From assembly GCA_016866675.1 (NCBI GenBank), contig VGLO01000003.1, positions 1 to 32,552 on the forward strand: a DNA stretch of 32,552 nucleotides, given 5' to 3'. The stretch's first letter is position 1, and each line of letters starts with the position of its first letter. The notes below the pieces were generated by a model that did no database searches, was not told where the DNA came from, and saw only the letters and a program-made list of their open reading frames with translations. The position numbers and the translations under genes were made by a program. This document shows, piece after piece, positions 12,702 through 20,150 of this stretch. The DNA is from Candidatus Staskawiczbacteria bacterium. Lineage in GTDB: Bacteria > Patescibacteriota > Minisyncoccia > Minisyncoccales > Staskawiczbacteraceae.

Positions 12702-15179
12702 TTAAATAACTATATTAATCAATTTATCTTGAATAAATATTATTTTTTTGGGCTTATTTTCTTTAACCCATTCTTTTATTTTTTTGCTATCTAGAGCTAA
12801 ATTTTCTGCTTCTCCTTGAGTTAATCCAGAAGATGCTTGAATTTTATCTCTCACCTTTCCATTAATCTGTACTATAATAAAAACTTTTTCCTCTTTTAAA
12901 AGCTTTTCATTGTACTTTGGCCATTTTTGTTGACTACAAAAACCTGCAAATCCAACCACTTTCCAAAGCTCTTCTGCCAAATGCGGTGCAAACGGAGAAA
13001 GAATTACTAAAAATTTTTTGAAATCTTTTTTACTTAAACCAACGCTTGAAATCTGTCCCGATTTCTTCGAGGATCCTCGATTTATTTGCAATCGGGACCA
13101 CTCATTTACAAACTCCATAAGAGAACTTACTGCTGTGTTAAACTTCATTAACTCAATATCTTCTCCAACTTTTTTGATAGTTTTATTGAGTAAAATTTTC
13201 AAACTTTCATCGCTTTCACTTTTTGAAATTTTATTATGAGTTAAATTATAAACCTTTTCCAAAAATCTTCTGCAACCAACAACTCCCTTTTGATCCCATG
13301 GAATTTGCTGTTCAAAGGGACCAATAAACATTTCATAAACCCTAAGAGTGTCTGAGCCGTATTGCTTTGCAACAATATCTGGATTCACCACGTTCCCCCT
13401 TGATTTTGACATTTTAATACCGCCCTCTCCAAGAATTACTCCATGTGAAGTTCTTTTTTTATATGGTTCTGATCCAACGGACTCTGGGACAGCTAAAATA
13501 TCATACAAAAATTTAAAAATAAATCTTGAATAAAGAAGATGCAAAGTTGTGTGCTCCATACCTCCGTTATACCAGTCAACCGGAAGCCAGTATTTTAAAA
13601 TTTTATTATCAGCTAGCGCTTTATTATTTTTTGGATCGGTGTACCTCAAAAAATACCAATTTGATCCAGCCCAATTTGGCATAGTATCGGTTTCTCTTTT
13701 GGCTGGACCTCCACATTTTTTACATTTTACATTAACCCATTTTTCAATTGAGGCCAGAGGAGATTCACCCGTATCTGTTGGTTGATATTTTTTTACATTT
13801 GGCAATTCAACTGGAAGATCTTTCTCTGAAATTGTCTGCCAATCGCAGTTTTGACAAAAAATCATTGGGATGGGTTCGCCCCAGTAATGTTGTCTTGAAA
13901 ATATCCAATCCCTTAATTTATAACTTGTCTTGGTATTGGCAAGATTTTTTTCTTTTAACCATAAAATAATCTTAGTCTTAGCTTCAGATGATTCCAATCC
14001 ATCAAATTGCATTGAGTTGTGCAAAACTCCTTCACCTTCATAACATTCTTCTAAATTCTTTACCTTATGTGAAAACTCCTCATCTTTCGGAATAATTGAA
14101 GTTCTTAAAGGAATGCCGTATTTTTTTGCCAACTTAAAATCTCTTTTATCGTGAGCATCAGCAAAAACAGCCCCTGTTCCATATTGCTCTAAAACAAAAT
14201 CAGCAACCCATATTGGCATCTCTTCATTTGTAGCTGGGTTTCTAGCCAAAACACCTTTTAGCTCAATACCAGTGACATCTTTCTCTAAGTTGGACCTTTC
14301 AATATCTGGAGTATTTTTTGCTTTTTTAATATATTCTAAAACTTGGCTTAAATTTTCTATTTTATCTTTATGTCTTTCAATAAATTTATGCCCCGGAGAT
14401 AAAATTAAATAAGTTCCAGAAAAAATTGTATCAATTCTTGTTGTAAAAACCTCTATTGGGTCTTCAAATCCTTCTACCGGAAACTTTACAATGGCTCCTT
14501 CTGACTTTCCAATCCAATCTTTTTGCTGAATTTTAACTCTTTCTGGATAATCAACCATATTTAAATCCTCTAGCAATCTTTCGGCGTAATTAGTAATTCT
14601 TATCAACCATTGTTCCTTTTCTTTTTTCTCAACATCTGCGCCACATCTTTCGCATTTTCCAGAAATTACTTCTTCATTGGCTAATACAATTTTATCTTTG
14701 GGGCACCAATTAACCAGCATCTTATCTTTATAGGCAAGACCGTTTTCAAAAAGTTTTATAAAAATCCATTGTGTCCATTTATAATATTTTGGATCTGTGG
14801 TATTTACTTCTCGTGCCCAATCAAGTGACAAACCAAGCATTTTCATTTGCTTTCTAAAATTGTCTGTATTCTTTTTTGTGGCCAAAACAGGATGAATTCC
14901 TTTTTTAATTGCATAATTTTCTGTTGGTAATCCAAAAGCATCCCACCCAATAGGGAATAAAAGGTTATAGCCCTGCATCCTTTTCTTACGAGCAATTACA
15001 TCTAAACCAATATATGGCCTACAATGACCCACATGCAAACCATCTCCCGAAGGATAAGGAAACTCAAATAAAAGATAAAATTTCTTCTTTTTTGAGAAGT
15101 TTTTTGCTTTAAAGTCACCTGACTTATACCACTTTTCCTGCCACTTTTTTTCTATTTGCTGTGGATTATATCTCTTCAT
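12702..15179 (-). CDS. leuS: Leucyl-tRNA synthetase
   Basis: Class Ia synthetase charging tRNA-Leu. With the ATG at 15179 (MKRYNPQQIEKKWQEKW, the usual family start; a GTG at 15200 is less likely) it has 825 residues. HIGH is HVGH (about 49-52) after FPYPSGDGL; the zinc segment is CPKD...CERCG; the CP1 editing domain has VFTTRIDTIFSGTYL; the catalytic loop is GGIKMSKSRGNVV; the anticodon-binding region ends PFAPHLAEELW. The C-terminal domain (VQINGKVRDKIQ) is present. A 44-base inverted repeat (13055-13098) lies in frame within the anticodon-binding region, adding about 15 residues. It heads the operon leuS-nucleotidyltransferase-tsaC; no Shine-Dalgarno is seen. Confidence 0.97.
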   Translation of the reverse strand: MKRYNPQQIEKKWQEKWYKSGDFKAKNFSKKKKFYLLFEFPYPSGDGLHVGHCRPYIGLDVIARKKRMQGYNLLFPIGWDAFGLPTENYAIKKGIHPVLATKKNTDNFRKQMKMLGLSLDWAREVNTTDPKYYKWTQWIFIKLFENGLAYKDKMLVNWCPKDKIVLANEEVISGKCERCGADVEKKEKEQWLIRITNYAERLLEDLNMVDYPERVKIQQKDWIGKSEGAIVKFPVEGFEDPIEVFTTRIDTIFSGTYLILSPGHKFIERHKDKIENLSQVLEYIKKAKNTPDIERSNLEKDVTGIELKGVLARNPATNEEMPIWVADFVLEQYGTGAVFADAHDKRDFKLAKKYGIPLRTSIIPKDEEFSHKVKNLEECYEGEGVLHNSMQFDGLESSEAKTKIILWLKEKNLANTKTSYKLRDWIFSRQHYWGEPIPMIFCQNCDWQTISEKDLPVELPNVKKYQPTDTGESPLASIEKWVNVKCKKCGGPAKRETDTMPNWAGSNWYFLRYTDPKNNKALADNKILKYWLPVDWYNGGMEHTTLHLLYSRFIFKFLYDILAVPESVGSEPYKKRTSHGVILGEGGIKMSKSRGNVVNPDIVAKQYGSDTLRVYEMFIGPFEQQIPWDQKGVVGCRRFLEKVYNLTHNKISKSESDESLKILLNKTIKKVGEDIELMKFNTAVSSLMEFVNEWSRLQINRGSSKKSGQISSVGLSKKDFKKFLVILSPFAPHLAEELWKVVGFAGFCSQQKWPKYNEKLLKEEKVFIIVQINGKVRDKIQASSGLTQGEAENLALDSKKIKEWVKENKPKKIIFIQDKLINIVI
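13055..13098. repeat. In-frame inverted repeat within leuS
   Basis: GTCCCGATT (13055-13063) pairs with AATCGGGAC (13090-13098), and between them lies the perfect 14-base palindrome TCGAGGATCCTCGA (13067-13080). It is more GC-rich than the flanking gene. The frame is kept; on the - strand it encodes about 15 residues (SRLQINRGSSKKSG). Confidence 0.7.
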
Positions 15180-15211
15180 ATAATTTGATAATGTTATCAC
15201 GATTTATGGGT

Positions 15212-15242
15212 AAAAAAAAGTCCTGCCATTCATTGGCAAGAC
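15212..15242 (-). terminator. Intrinsic terminator of the exported-protein gene
   Basis: On the - strand GTCTTGCCA (15242-15234) pairs with TGGCAGGAC (15228-15220), one wobble, five-base loop, followed by eight T (15219-15212). It separates this gene from leuS. Confidence 0.9.
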
Positions 15243-15263
15243 ATTGCAAAATCTGTCAATTCT

Positions 15264-15710
15264 TTACTCTTCTTTTTCAAAAGGCTTGAGAAACGTGAGT
15301 GATTCTCTCCTCATTAATCCATTACCTGGCAAAGTTGCCCAAACCCCTACAAGCCGTGGGCCCTGCTTAATCTTATACAAATTAACTCCTTTTATTTGTT
15401 TTCCACCTTCAGCAGTTATAGACCAACTAACCGCCAAATTTTCTCCTTGGCGAATTCCAACTCCAGAAAAATTGGACAACCCCATGTTCCAAGATACAAC
15501 ATAAATTTCGTTAACCTTTGCAATAGTAGCTACTCCGGTGTAAGTCTTACCGCTTGCTTCATTTCCTTTGCAGGTATAGTAGCCATCAATATCAAATAAA
15601 ATTTCTTCTGCCGATATTTTTTTGACTGGCACATCTTTTTGATGAGCAGGCTCTAATTCAGCCATAAAAAATACCATCATTGAAACAATAGACTTCCAAG
15701 GACAACGCAT
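15264..15710 (-). CDS. Small exported protein of unknown function
   Basis: 148 residues with an N-terminal Arg/Lys then a short hydrophobic stretch (SIVSMMVFFMA, residues 8-18) that could be a signal peptide, followed by a mature part rich in alternating beta-type residues: YYTCKGNEASGKTYTGVATI, IYVVSWNMG, GVGIRQGENLAVSW, LYKIKQGPRLVGVWA and a final ESLTFLK. The repeated GxxYxGxxxI / xxVxW / GxGIxxGxxLxVxW pattern resembles small secreted beta-proteins I recall from planctomycetes and patescibacteria, without known function. The start ATG 15710 has a strong AGGAGG five bases before it, and the gene has its own promoter and terminator, so it is monocistronic. Only one Cys is in the mature part. 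Function is not assigned. Confidence 0.75.
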   Translation of the reverse strand: MRCPWKSIVSMMVFFMAELEPAHQKDVPVKKISAEEILFDIDGYYTCKGNEASGKTYTGVATIAKVNEIYVVSWNMGLSNFSGVGIRQGENLAVSWSITAEGGKQIKGVNLYKIKQGPRLVGVWATLPGNGLMRRESLTFLKPFEKEE

Positions 15711-15749
15711 GGTGGCCTCCTAAAAAAGTGTCAACGAGCGAATTGGTTT

Positions 15750-15777
15750 ATTGTATTCCTTAATAATTTTTTTTCAA
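15750..15777 (-). promoter_or_regulatory. Probable sigma-70 promoter of the exported-protein gene
   Basis: On the - strand TTGAAA (15777-15772), 16-base spacer, TACAAT (15755-15750). The start would be near 15743, giving a leader of about 33 bases that contains AGGAGG. Confidence 0.5.
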
Positions 15778-15781
15778 TACT

Positions 15782-15942
15782 GAGTCTAGTTAATAATGCT
15801 CTTTCGAAAGATTTTGAAAAAATATTGAGCGAGAATGTGATAGAACGAGAAGGACTACCCATAGGGTAATCTGCCAAGTTATAGCGCATTCGCAGCCAAT
15901 ATTTTTGCAAAAGATGCGGATATGGCATTATTTACTAGACTC
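15782..15942. repeat. 161-base imperfect palindrome downstream of tatD
   Basis: The outer arms GAGTCTAGTTAATAATGC (15782-15799) and its counterpart 15925-15942 pair at 17 of 18 positions. Pairing continues inward in blocks (TTTTG/CAAAA, AATATTG/CAATATT, GAATG/CATTC) to a central TACCC-ATA-GGGTA. It occupies most of the 236-base gap between tatD and the exported-protein gene; apart from the probable promoter at 15750-15777 I see no gene in that gap. It could be an inverted duplication, a structured RNA or a transcription barrier. Confidence 0.7.
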
Positions 15943-15946
15943 TAAA

Positions 15947-16768
15947 CTAAATTAAAAATAGATTCTTTGCGTTTTCTGTGGTTTTTTCACAGACTTTTTC
16001 AAAGCTAACATTTTTTAGTTCTGCGATTTTTTTAATGGTATGTTTAATAAATATTGGCTGATTTCTTTTTTCTTCTGCCGTTGGAGGAGTTAAGTATGGG
16101 CAATCGGTTTCAACTAAAATATTTTCTAAAGAAACTTCCTTAATCACTTCATCAATATTAAACTTGAAAATTATGCCATTAATTCCAATGTAAAAACCCA
16201 TCTCAATGTATTTTTTAGCTTGTTCTAAGCTTCCTGTAAAACAATGTATTACACCTCTCTTTTCTCCTCTTCTTTTAAGTATTTCTATTACATCATCATG
16301 TGCTACTCTGCAATGCAAAATAACAGGAAGATTTAATTCTTTTGCCAAATCCAATTGCTCATTAAAAATTCTCTTTTGCTTTTCTTTAAACTGTTGAAGT
16401 TTTAAAGCAGTTTTGGGTTTATAATAGTAATCTAAACCAATCTCGCCAATAGCTAAAACTTTCTTTGATTTTGCCAAATCTCTATATTTTTCTTTATCAA
16501 ATTCATTTTCTTGAATTAAAAATTCTTCCTCGTTTGGGTCTGTTTTTATTTTTATAAATTCAGAGGCTGAATACATTGGATGCAATCCAATTGAAGCAAA
16601 AACACCCTGCTCGTACTTTTCTGCCATTCCAACGGCACTTTTGCTTGTTTCGTATTTAGTGCCAACATTTATTATCTGAATATTTTCAGATAAAGTTTTT
16701 TTGACAACCAAATCCGCATCATCTTTGAATGCATTAAAATTTACGTGGCTATGTGTATCAATTATCAT
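15947..16768 (-). CDS. tatD: TatD-family metal-dependent deoxyribonuclease/hydrolase
   Basis: Amidohydrolase-fold nuclease acting on DNA ends; also proposed for D-aminoacyl-tRNA or repair roles in some bacteria. The 273 residues contain the metal ligands in order: MIIDTHSHVNF (HxH), FASIGLHPMY, AIGEIGLDYYY (bridging Glu), LPVILHCR, GVIHCFTGSLEQA, and ILVETDCPYLTPP (final Asp). The frame is open to 16819, but that part reads through the csrA terminator, so ATG 16768 is used; it matches the family start. A TAAAAT (16783-16778 on the - strand) eight bases before the ATG could serve as a -10 box giving a nearly leaderless message. In many bacteria tatD follows metG directly; here csrA is set between them. 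Confidence 0.95.
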   Translation of the reverse strand: MIIDTHSHVNFNAFKDDADLVVKKTLSENIQIINVGTKYETSKSAVGMAEKYEQGVFASIGLHPMYSASEFIKIKTDPNEEEFLIQENEFDKEKYRDLAKSKKVLAIGEIGLDYYYKPKTALKLQQFKEKQKRIFNEQLDLAKELNLPVILHCRVAHDDVIEILKRRGEKRGVIHCFTGSLEQAKKYIEMGFYIGINGIIFKFNIDEVIKEVSLENILVETDCPYLTPPTAEEKRNQPIFIKHTIKKIAELKNVSFEKVCEKTTENAKNLFLI

Positions 16769-16784
16769 GTTTTTGTATTTTAAA

Positions 16785-16820
16785 TGAAAAAGTGGGCAAT
16801 CGCAATTGCGATTGCCCACT
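16785..16820 (-). terminator. Intrinsic terminator after csrA
   Basis: A perfect 30-base palindrome (16791-16820; arm AGTGGGCAATCGCAA) followed on the - strand by TTTTTC. It lies 22 bases after the csrA stop and 22 bases before the tatD start, so it isolates csrA. Confidence 0.9.
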
Positions 16821-16842
16821 AGTTGTTTGCTGATGGCGAATA

Positions 16843-17052
16843 TTACTCGCCAGGCTTTGGCAACGTGGAGGGTGCGGGCTCTGCACCCGGCTTGCCATAG
16901 ATAGCCTCGTACACCTCGTTGCGGTGCACTGGAACCTCCTTTGGCGCCACAATGCCAAGGCGCACCTTGTCGCCTCGGATATCCACCACGGTGACCGTGA
17001 TGTCATTGTTGATGACGATCCTCTCGTTCTTCTTGCGAGACAATACCAGCAT
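16843..17052 (-). CDS. csrA: Carbon storage regulator CsrA
   Basis: Homodimeric RNA-binding regulator that recognises GGA motifs in mRNA leaders and alters translation or stability. With ATG 17052 it has 69 residues, starting MLVLSRKKNERIVI. The RNA-binding residues Leu4, Arg6 and Arg44 (VPVHRNEVYEAI) and the core VRLGIVAPKEV are intact; the tail after residue 55 is a Pro-rich extension (GAEPAPSTLPKPGE). An upstream frame to 17085 is passed over because the CsrA start and a good CGGAGGA seven bases before ATG fit. The gene is clearly GC-rich compared with metG and tatD on either side and has its own promoter, leader hairpin and terminator. The GGAGGA in its ribosome site would allow autoregulation; this is inference. 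Confidence 0.94.
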   Translation of the reverse strand: MLVLSRKKNERIVINNDITVTVVDIRGDKVRLGIVAPKEVPVHRNEVYEAIYGKPGAEPAPSTLPKPGE

Positions 17053-17082
17053 TGTCGAATCCTCCGAAAGGGTGTGATGTGC

Positions 17083-17102
17083 CAAGCCCTCAAGGTGGCT
17101 TG
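17083..17102 (-). promoter_or_regulatory. Leader hairpin of csrA
   Basis: CAAGCC (17102-17097 on the - strand) pairs with GGCTTG (17088-17083) around an eight-base loop, about 30 bases before the csrA ATG and just downstream of the expected start site. Possible regulatory element; function inferred. Confidence 0.45.
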
Positions 17103-17120
17103 ACGAAGTGTTCTACTTAT

Positions 17121-17149
17121 TTTCTAACAAATTTATATTATTTTGTCAA
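17121..17149 (-). promoter_or_regulatory. Probable csrA promoter
   Basis: On the - strand a perfect TTGACA (17149-17144), 17-base spacer, then TAGAAA (17126-17121), a four-of-six match to the -10 consensus. The -35 box lies in the last codons of metG (…Leu-Thr-Lys-stop). The leader to ATG 17052 would be about 60 bases. Confidence 0.6.
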
Positions 17150-18571
17150 CCTTAGAAACAAAATTATAGACTCTGTTTTTTCTAGAGATAATTTAATTTT
17201 TTCTGAAGTTTCTGGTAAAAATATTTTTAGTATTTCTGAAATTTCACCTAAAGAAAATAATACATCCGAAATAACCTGAGAAGAGTTGCCTTTTTCTTCC
17301 CATGGCTTTTCTTCGTTAATATATTTGTCACAATGAGAAATAAGCTCCCAAATAGATTTTAAGGCATCATTAAACTTAAACTCACCTAAAAAGTCATTAT
17401 ATTCTTTTTTATACTTTTCTGTCTCACTCTTTATCTTTTCAGTTGGTTTTAAGTTATTAAAAACAGGTTTTTTAGCTAAAGTGACCGTTCTTGCCAAAAG
17501 GTTTCCGATACCACCTGCCAAGTCAGAATTATATCTTTGCTCAAATTTTTCGTAGGTGAAATCTCCATCTTCTGTGGGAGTAATTTCTCTTAACAAGTAA
17601 TATCTAACAGCATCTGTGCCATATTTTTTAACCAACTCAACTGGATCAACAACGTTTCCCAGAGATTTTGACATTTTTTGATTTGCTACAGTTAAATAGC
17701 CGTGAATAAAAATTTCACTTGGCAAAGAAAGACCAGCAGACATTAGCATTCCTATCCAATAGACAGCATGGAAACGAGATATCCCTTTTCCAATTACATG
17801 TAGTTTGTTTTCGTTTTCCTGCCACCAAATTTTAAAATTATCTTCATCGTCAGCATATCCTAAGGCATTTATATAGTTTGATAAAGCATCAAACCAAACC
17901 CAGATTTTTTGACTACTATCATCTGGCACATCAATGCCCCATCCACGAGACCTTTCAGATGATCGTGATATACATATATCTTCAATTCCAGAATTAATAA
18001 AACTTAGTATTTCGTTTTTTCTTTTTTTTGGAATAATCTTTAATTTATCCCCTTCAATAAGCTCTTTTATTTTATTTTGATACTTTGAAAGTTTGAAAAA
18101 ATAGTTTTCTTCTTCAATTAATTCTGGCTTTGTCTTGTGTTCTACACAAAGTCCATTTTGTAATTCACTTTCTTTATAAAATTCTTCGCACCCTACACAA
18201 TAAAGACCTGTATATTTTTTCTTATATATATCATCCTTACAAGCTAACCATAACTTTTTTGAACCTTTAATATGTCTTTCTTCTGTGGTTCTAATAAATT
18301 CATCATAAGACAAGCTAAGTGATTTTTTAAGGTTTTTAAAAACATCTGCATTTTTTGCAACTAAATCCTCCGTTGATATGCCCTCTTTTTCTGCAGATTG
18401 AACATTTTTTAGTGAGTTTTCATCTGACCCAGTCAAGAAAAAAACATCTTCTTTTAGAGACCTGTGATATCTGGCAACAACATCTGCCTGAATTTTTTCT
18501 AGAGCGTGTCCCAAATGAGGAGAGGCATTAACATAGTCAATTGCTGTTGTAATGTATAATTTCTTTGTCAT
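17138..18571 (-). CDS. metG: Methionyl-tRNA synthetase (short form)
   Basis: Class Ia synthetase charging tRNA-Met, including the initiator. The 477 residues show ITTAIDYVNASPHLGHA (HIGH as HLGH, 19-22), a single zinc knuckle with C-x2-C-x13-C-x2-H (CVGC at about 125, CVEH), the spacing of the Thermus enzyme, WVWFDALSNYI, and the catalytic loop KMSKSLGNVVDP. It ends after the anticodon-binding helices (INEEKPWE...), with no C-terminal dimerising tRNA-binding (Arc1/EMAP) domain. It is the first gene of the - strand run, divergent from the membrane-protein gene at 18627. No clear Shine-Dalgarno precedes the ATG; the region before it is very AT-rich. Confidence 0.97.
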   Translation of the reverse strand: MTKKLYITTAIDYVNASPHLGHALEKIQADVVARYHRSLKEDVFFLTGSDENSLKNVQSAEKEGISTEDLVAKNADVFKNLKKSLSLSYDEFIRTTEERHIKGSKKLWLACKDDIYKKKYTGLYCVGCEEFYKESELQNGLCVEHKTKPELIEEENYFFKLSKYQNKIKELIEGDKLKIIPKKRKNEILSFINSGIEDICISRSSERSRGWGIDVPDDSSQKIWVWFDALSNYINALGYADDEDNFKIWWQENENKLHVIGKGISRFHAVYWIGMLMSAGLSLPSEIFIHGYLTVANQKMSKSLGNVVDPVELVKKYGTDAVRYYLLREITPTEDGDFTYEKFEQRYNSDLAGGIGNLLARTVTLAKKPVFNNLKPTEKIKSETEKYKKEYNDFLGEFKFNDALKSIWELISHCDKYINEEKPWEEKGNSSQVISDVLFSLGEISEILKIFLPETSEKIKLSLEKTESIILFLRLTK

Positions 18572-18626
18572 ATAATAAAAATATAGCTATTGTTATAAAT
18601 ACTAAATCATTATTAACAAATCTTCA

Positions 18627-19106
18627 ATGATATTATTAGTTCACATGCTCTTTGGGTCAGCAATTGGATATACAGTATATTCCCTCACAAACCAAATTTG
18701 GTTGTCATTTTTACTGGCTTTTTTAAGTCACTACTTTTTAGATTTATTTCCTCATATTGAGTATTTGGCATCCACTGAAGATTCTGTTAAAAAATTAAAA
18801 AGCAAATCCCCAAAAGAATACCTACCAGACCTTTTTAAAGTAATTGTCGACTTTTTATCTGGCATACTTTTAATATATTTTGTTTCAATTGACCAGCCGT
18901 ATATTTATTTTTGCGCCATTATAGCAATATTGCCAGACGGACTCACTGTCATAAACTCTCTGTTTGAAATTAACATTCTTAAAAAACATCACTATTTTCA
19001 CGGAAAAATTATTCACTTTTTAAAGTATAAAAAAATCTCCAAGTTTTGGAGAATCTCAACTCAAGCGACTGCATTTATAATTAGTATTTACCTTTTACTT
19101 CTCTAG
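18627..19106 (+). CDS. Integral membrane protein, DUF457/YdjM-like putative metal-dependent hydrolase
   Basis: 159 residues with about four hydrophobic segments (roughly 3-20, 24-42, 72-90, 92-108) and a final helix 140-158. The start VHMLFGSAIGYTVY and LAFLSHYFLDLFPHIEY contain the spaced His, Ser-His and Asp...Pro-His pattern typical of membrane-bound 'LexA-binding inner membrane putative hydrolase' proteins; a further His cluster KKHHYFHGK follows. The family's substrate is not known. It is the only + strand protein gene between 7286 and the right end of the window, divergent from metG (55-base gap, AT-rich, likely holding both promoters) and convergent with the transporter gene, whose stop is 2 bases away. 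Confidence 0.7.
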   Translation: MILLVHMLFGSAIGYTVYSLTNQIWLSFLLAFLSHYFLDLFPHIEYLASTEDSVKKLKSKSPKEYLPDLFKVIVDFLSGILLIYFVSIDQPYIYFCAIIAILPDGLTVINSLFEINILKKHHYFHGKIIHFLKYKKISKFWRISTQATAFIISIYLLLL

Positions 19107-19108
19107 GG

Positions 19109-20134
19109 CTAATCTACTAAAACAGCTTTTCTCTTTTCTAAAAACTCTTTTGTGAACTCGTAAATTATTCCAAAAACGGGCACAACAAAAATTACTCCCA
19201 AAATACCAAATATCTTACCTCCAATAAGTATCGCAATTAAAACTAAAACAGGTGGCAAATCCAAAAACTTTTTCATAAGTATTGGTGTCACAAAGTTGTT
19301 TTCAATACTTTGTATTATGGTAAGAGCAATTACAATATATACTGCAACAAACCAAGAGCCTGAAACTCCAACAAACAAAAGAACTAAAATTGCAGTTACC
19401 AGTGGCCCTATAAAAGGAATGAATGTTAGTGCTCCTGAAATTAAAGCAAGAATAAAGCTGTACTTTACTCCAAACAAAATGAAAACTATAAATGACATTA
19501 TTCCAACAAACAAACATGCCAAAACTCTGGCTCCAAACCACCCTGCAACCTTAATTTGAGATCTCTCAAATATGTTTAATATTGTTTGTTCGTATTTTTT
19601 AGGAGACAAAAGAGTTAAAAACCTTTCTGTAGATTTATTTGCCAAAGAGATATAAAAAGCAAAAACAAATATTATTGAGGTTGAAACAACGCCTCCAAAA
19701 AAAACTGTGATGGCCCTTATAATACTTCCAGAGCTTTCCTCTAGTTGAGTAATTAGATTTTTTGTAAACTCCTCAAAATTTCTTGTGACTTCAAGGCCCA
19801 AGCTATTAAGTACTGGATTTGCCTTTTGAAAATAAGTTGGTATATTATTGCTAAATTGCTTTAATTCAAACACAAAAACTGGAGCTGTAATGTAAACCAT
19901 AAGCCCAACTGCACCAAAAATTGCAGAATAAACAGCAATTACTGCAATAACTTTTGGCACTTTCAACCTTACTAGAAAGGCCACCGCAGGCTCCAATAAA
20001 ATTGATATTATTAAAGCAAAGAAAAACCATACTAAAATATCTCTTGCCAAAAACAAAAGATACAAAACAAAACCAGTCATAAAAACCTTTAGTATAGTCT
20101 GCCAAGAAATATCCAGTGTTTGCCTATTTTCCAT
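19109..20134 (-). CDS. AI-2E family (PerM-like) transporter
   Basis: A 341-residue membrane protein with about seven to eight hydrophobic helices, opening with ISWQTILKVFMTGFVLYLLFL and FFFALIISILLEPAVAFLVR, which matches the AI-2E/PerM family pattern (helix pair then 'P' and a soluble segment at about 90-150). The C-terminal half has GALTFIPFIGPLVTAILVLL, ENNFVTPILMKK and LVLIAILIGGKIFGILGVIFVVPV, the most conserved family blocks. Members have been linked to autoinducer-2 export or Na+/H+ antiport; the substrate here is unknown. It is 16 bases downstream of the M16 peptidase gene's stop side, so it starts after a short gap and is followed by a convergent gene. Confidence 0.9.
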   Translation of the reverse strand: MENRQTLDISWQTILKVFMTGFVLYLLFLARDILVWFFFALIISILLEPAVAFLVRLKVPKVIAVIAVYSAIFGAVGLMVYITAPVFVFELKQFSNNIPTYFQKANPVLNSLGLEVTRNFEEFTKNLITQLEESSGSIIRAITVFFGGVVSTSIIFVFAFYISLANKSTERFLTLLSPKKYEQTILNIFERSQIKVAGWFGARVLACLFVGIMSFIVFILFGVKYSFILALISGALTFIPFIGPLVTAILVLLFVGVSGSWFVAVYIVIALTIIQSIENNFVTPILMKKFLDLPPVLVLIAILIGGKIFGILGVIFVVPVFGIIYEFTKEFLEKRKAVLVD

Positions 20135-20150
20135 AGTATAATAGTAAAAA

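Noticed and set aside
15731..15928. A 65-codon - strand frame between tatD and the exported-protein gene
   Set aside because: It lies almost entirely in the 161-base imperfect palindrome, has no ribosome site and no family resemblance; the palindrome explains the open frame better.
16769..16819. N-terminal extension of tatD
   Set aside because: It is translated from the csrA terminator palindrome; TatD proteins begin at the MIIDTHSH segment.
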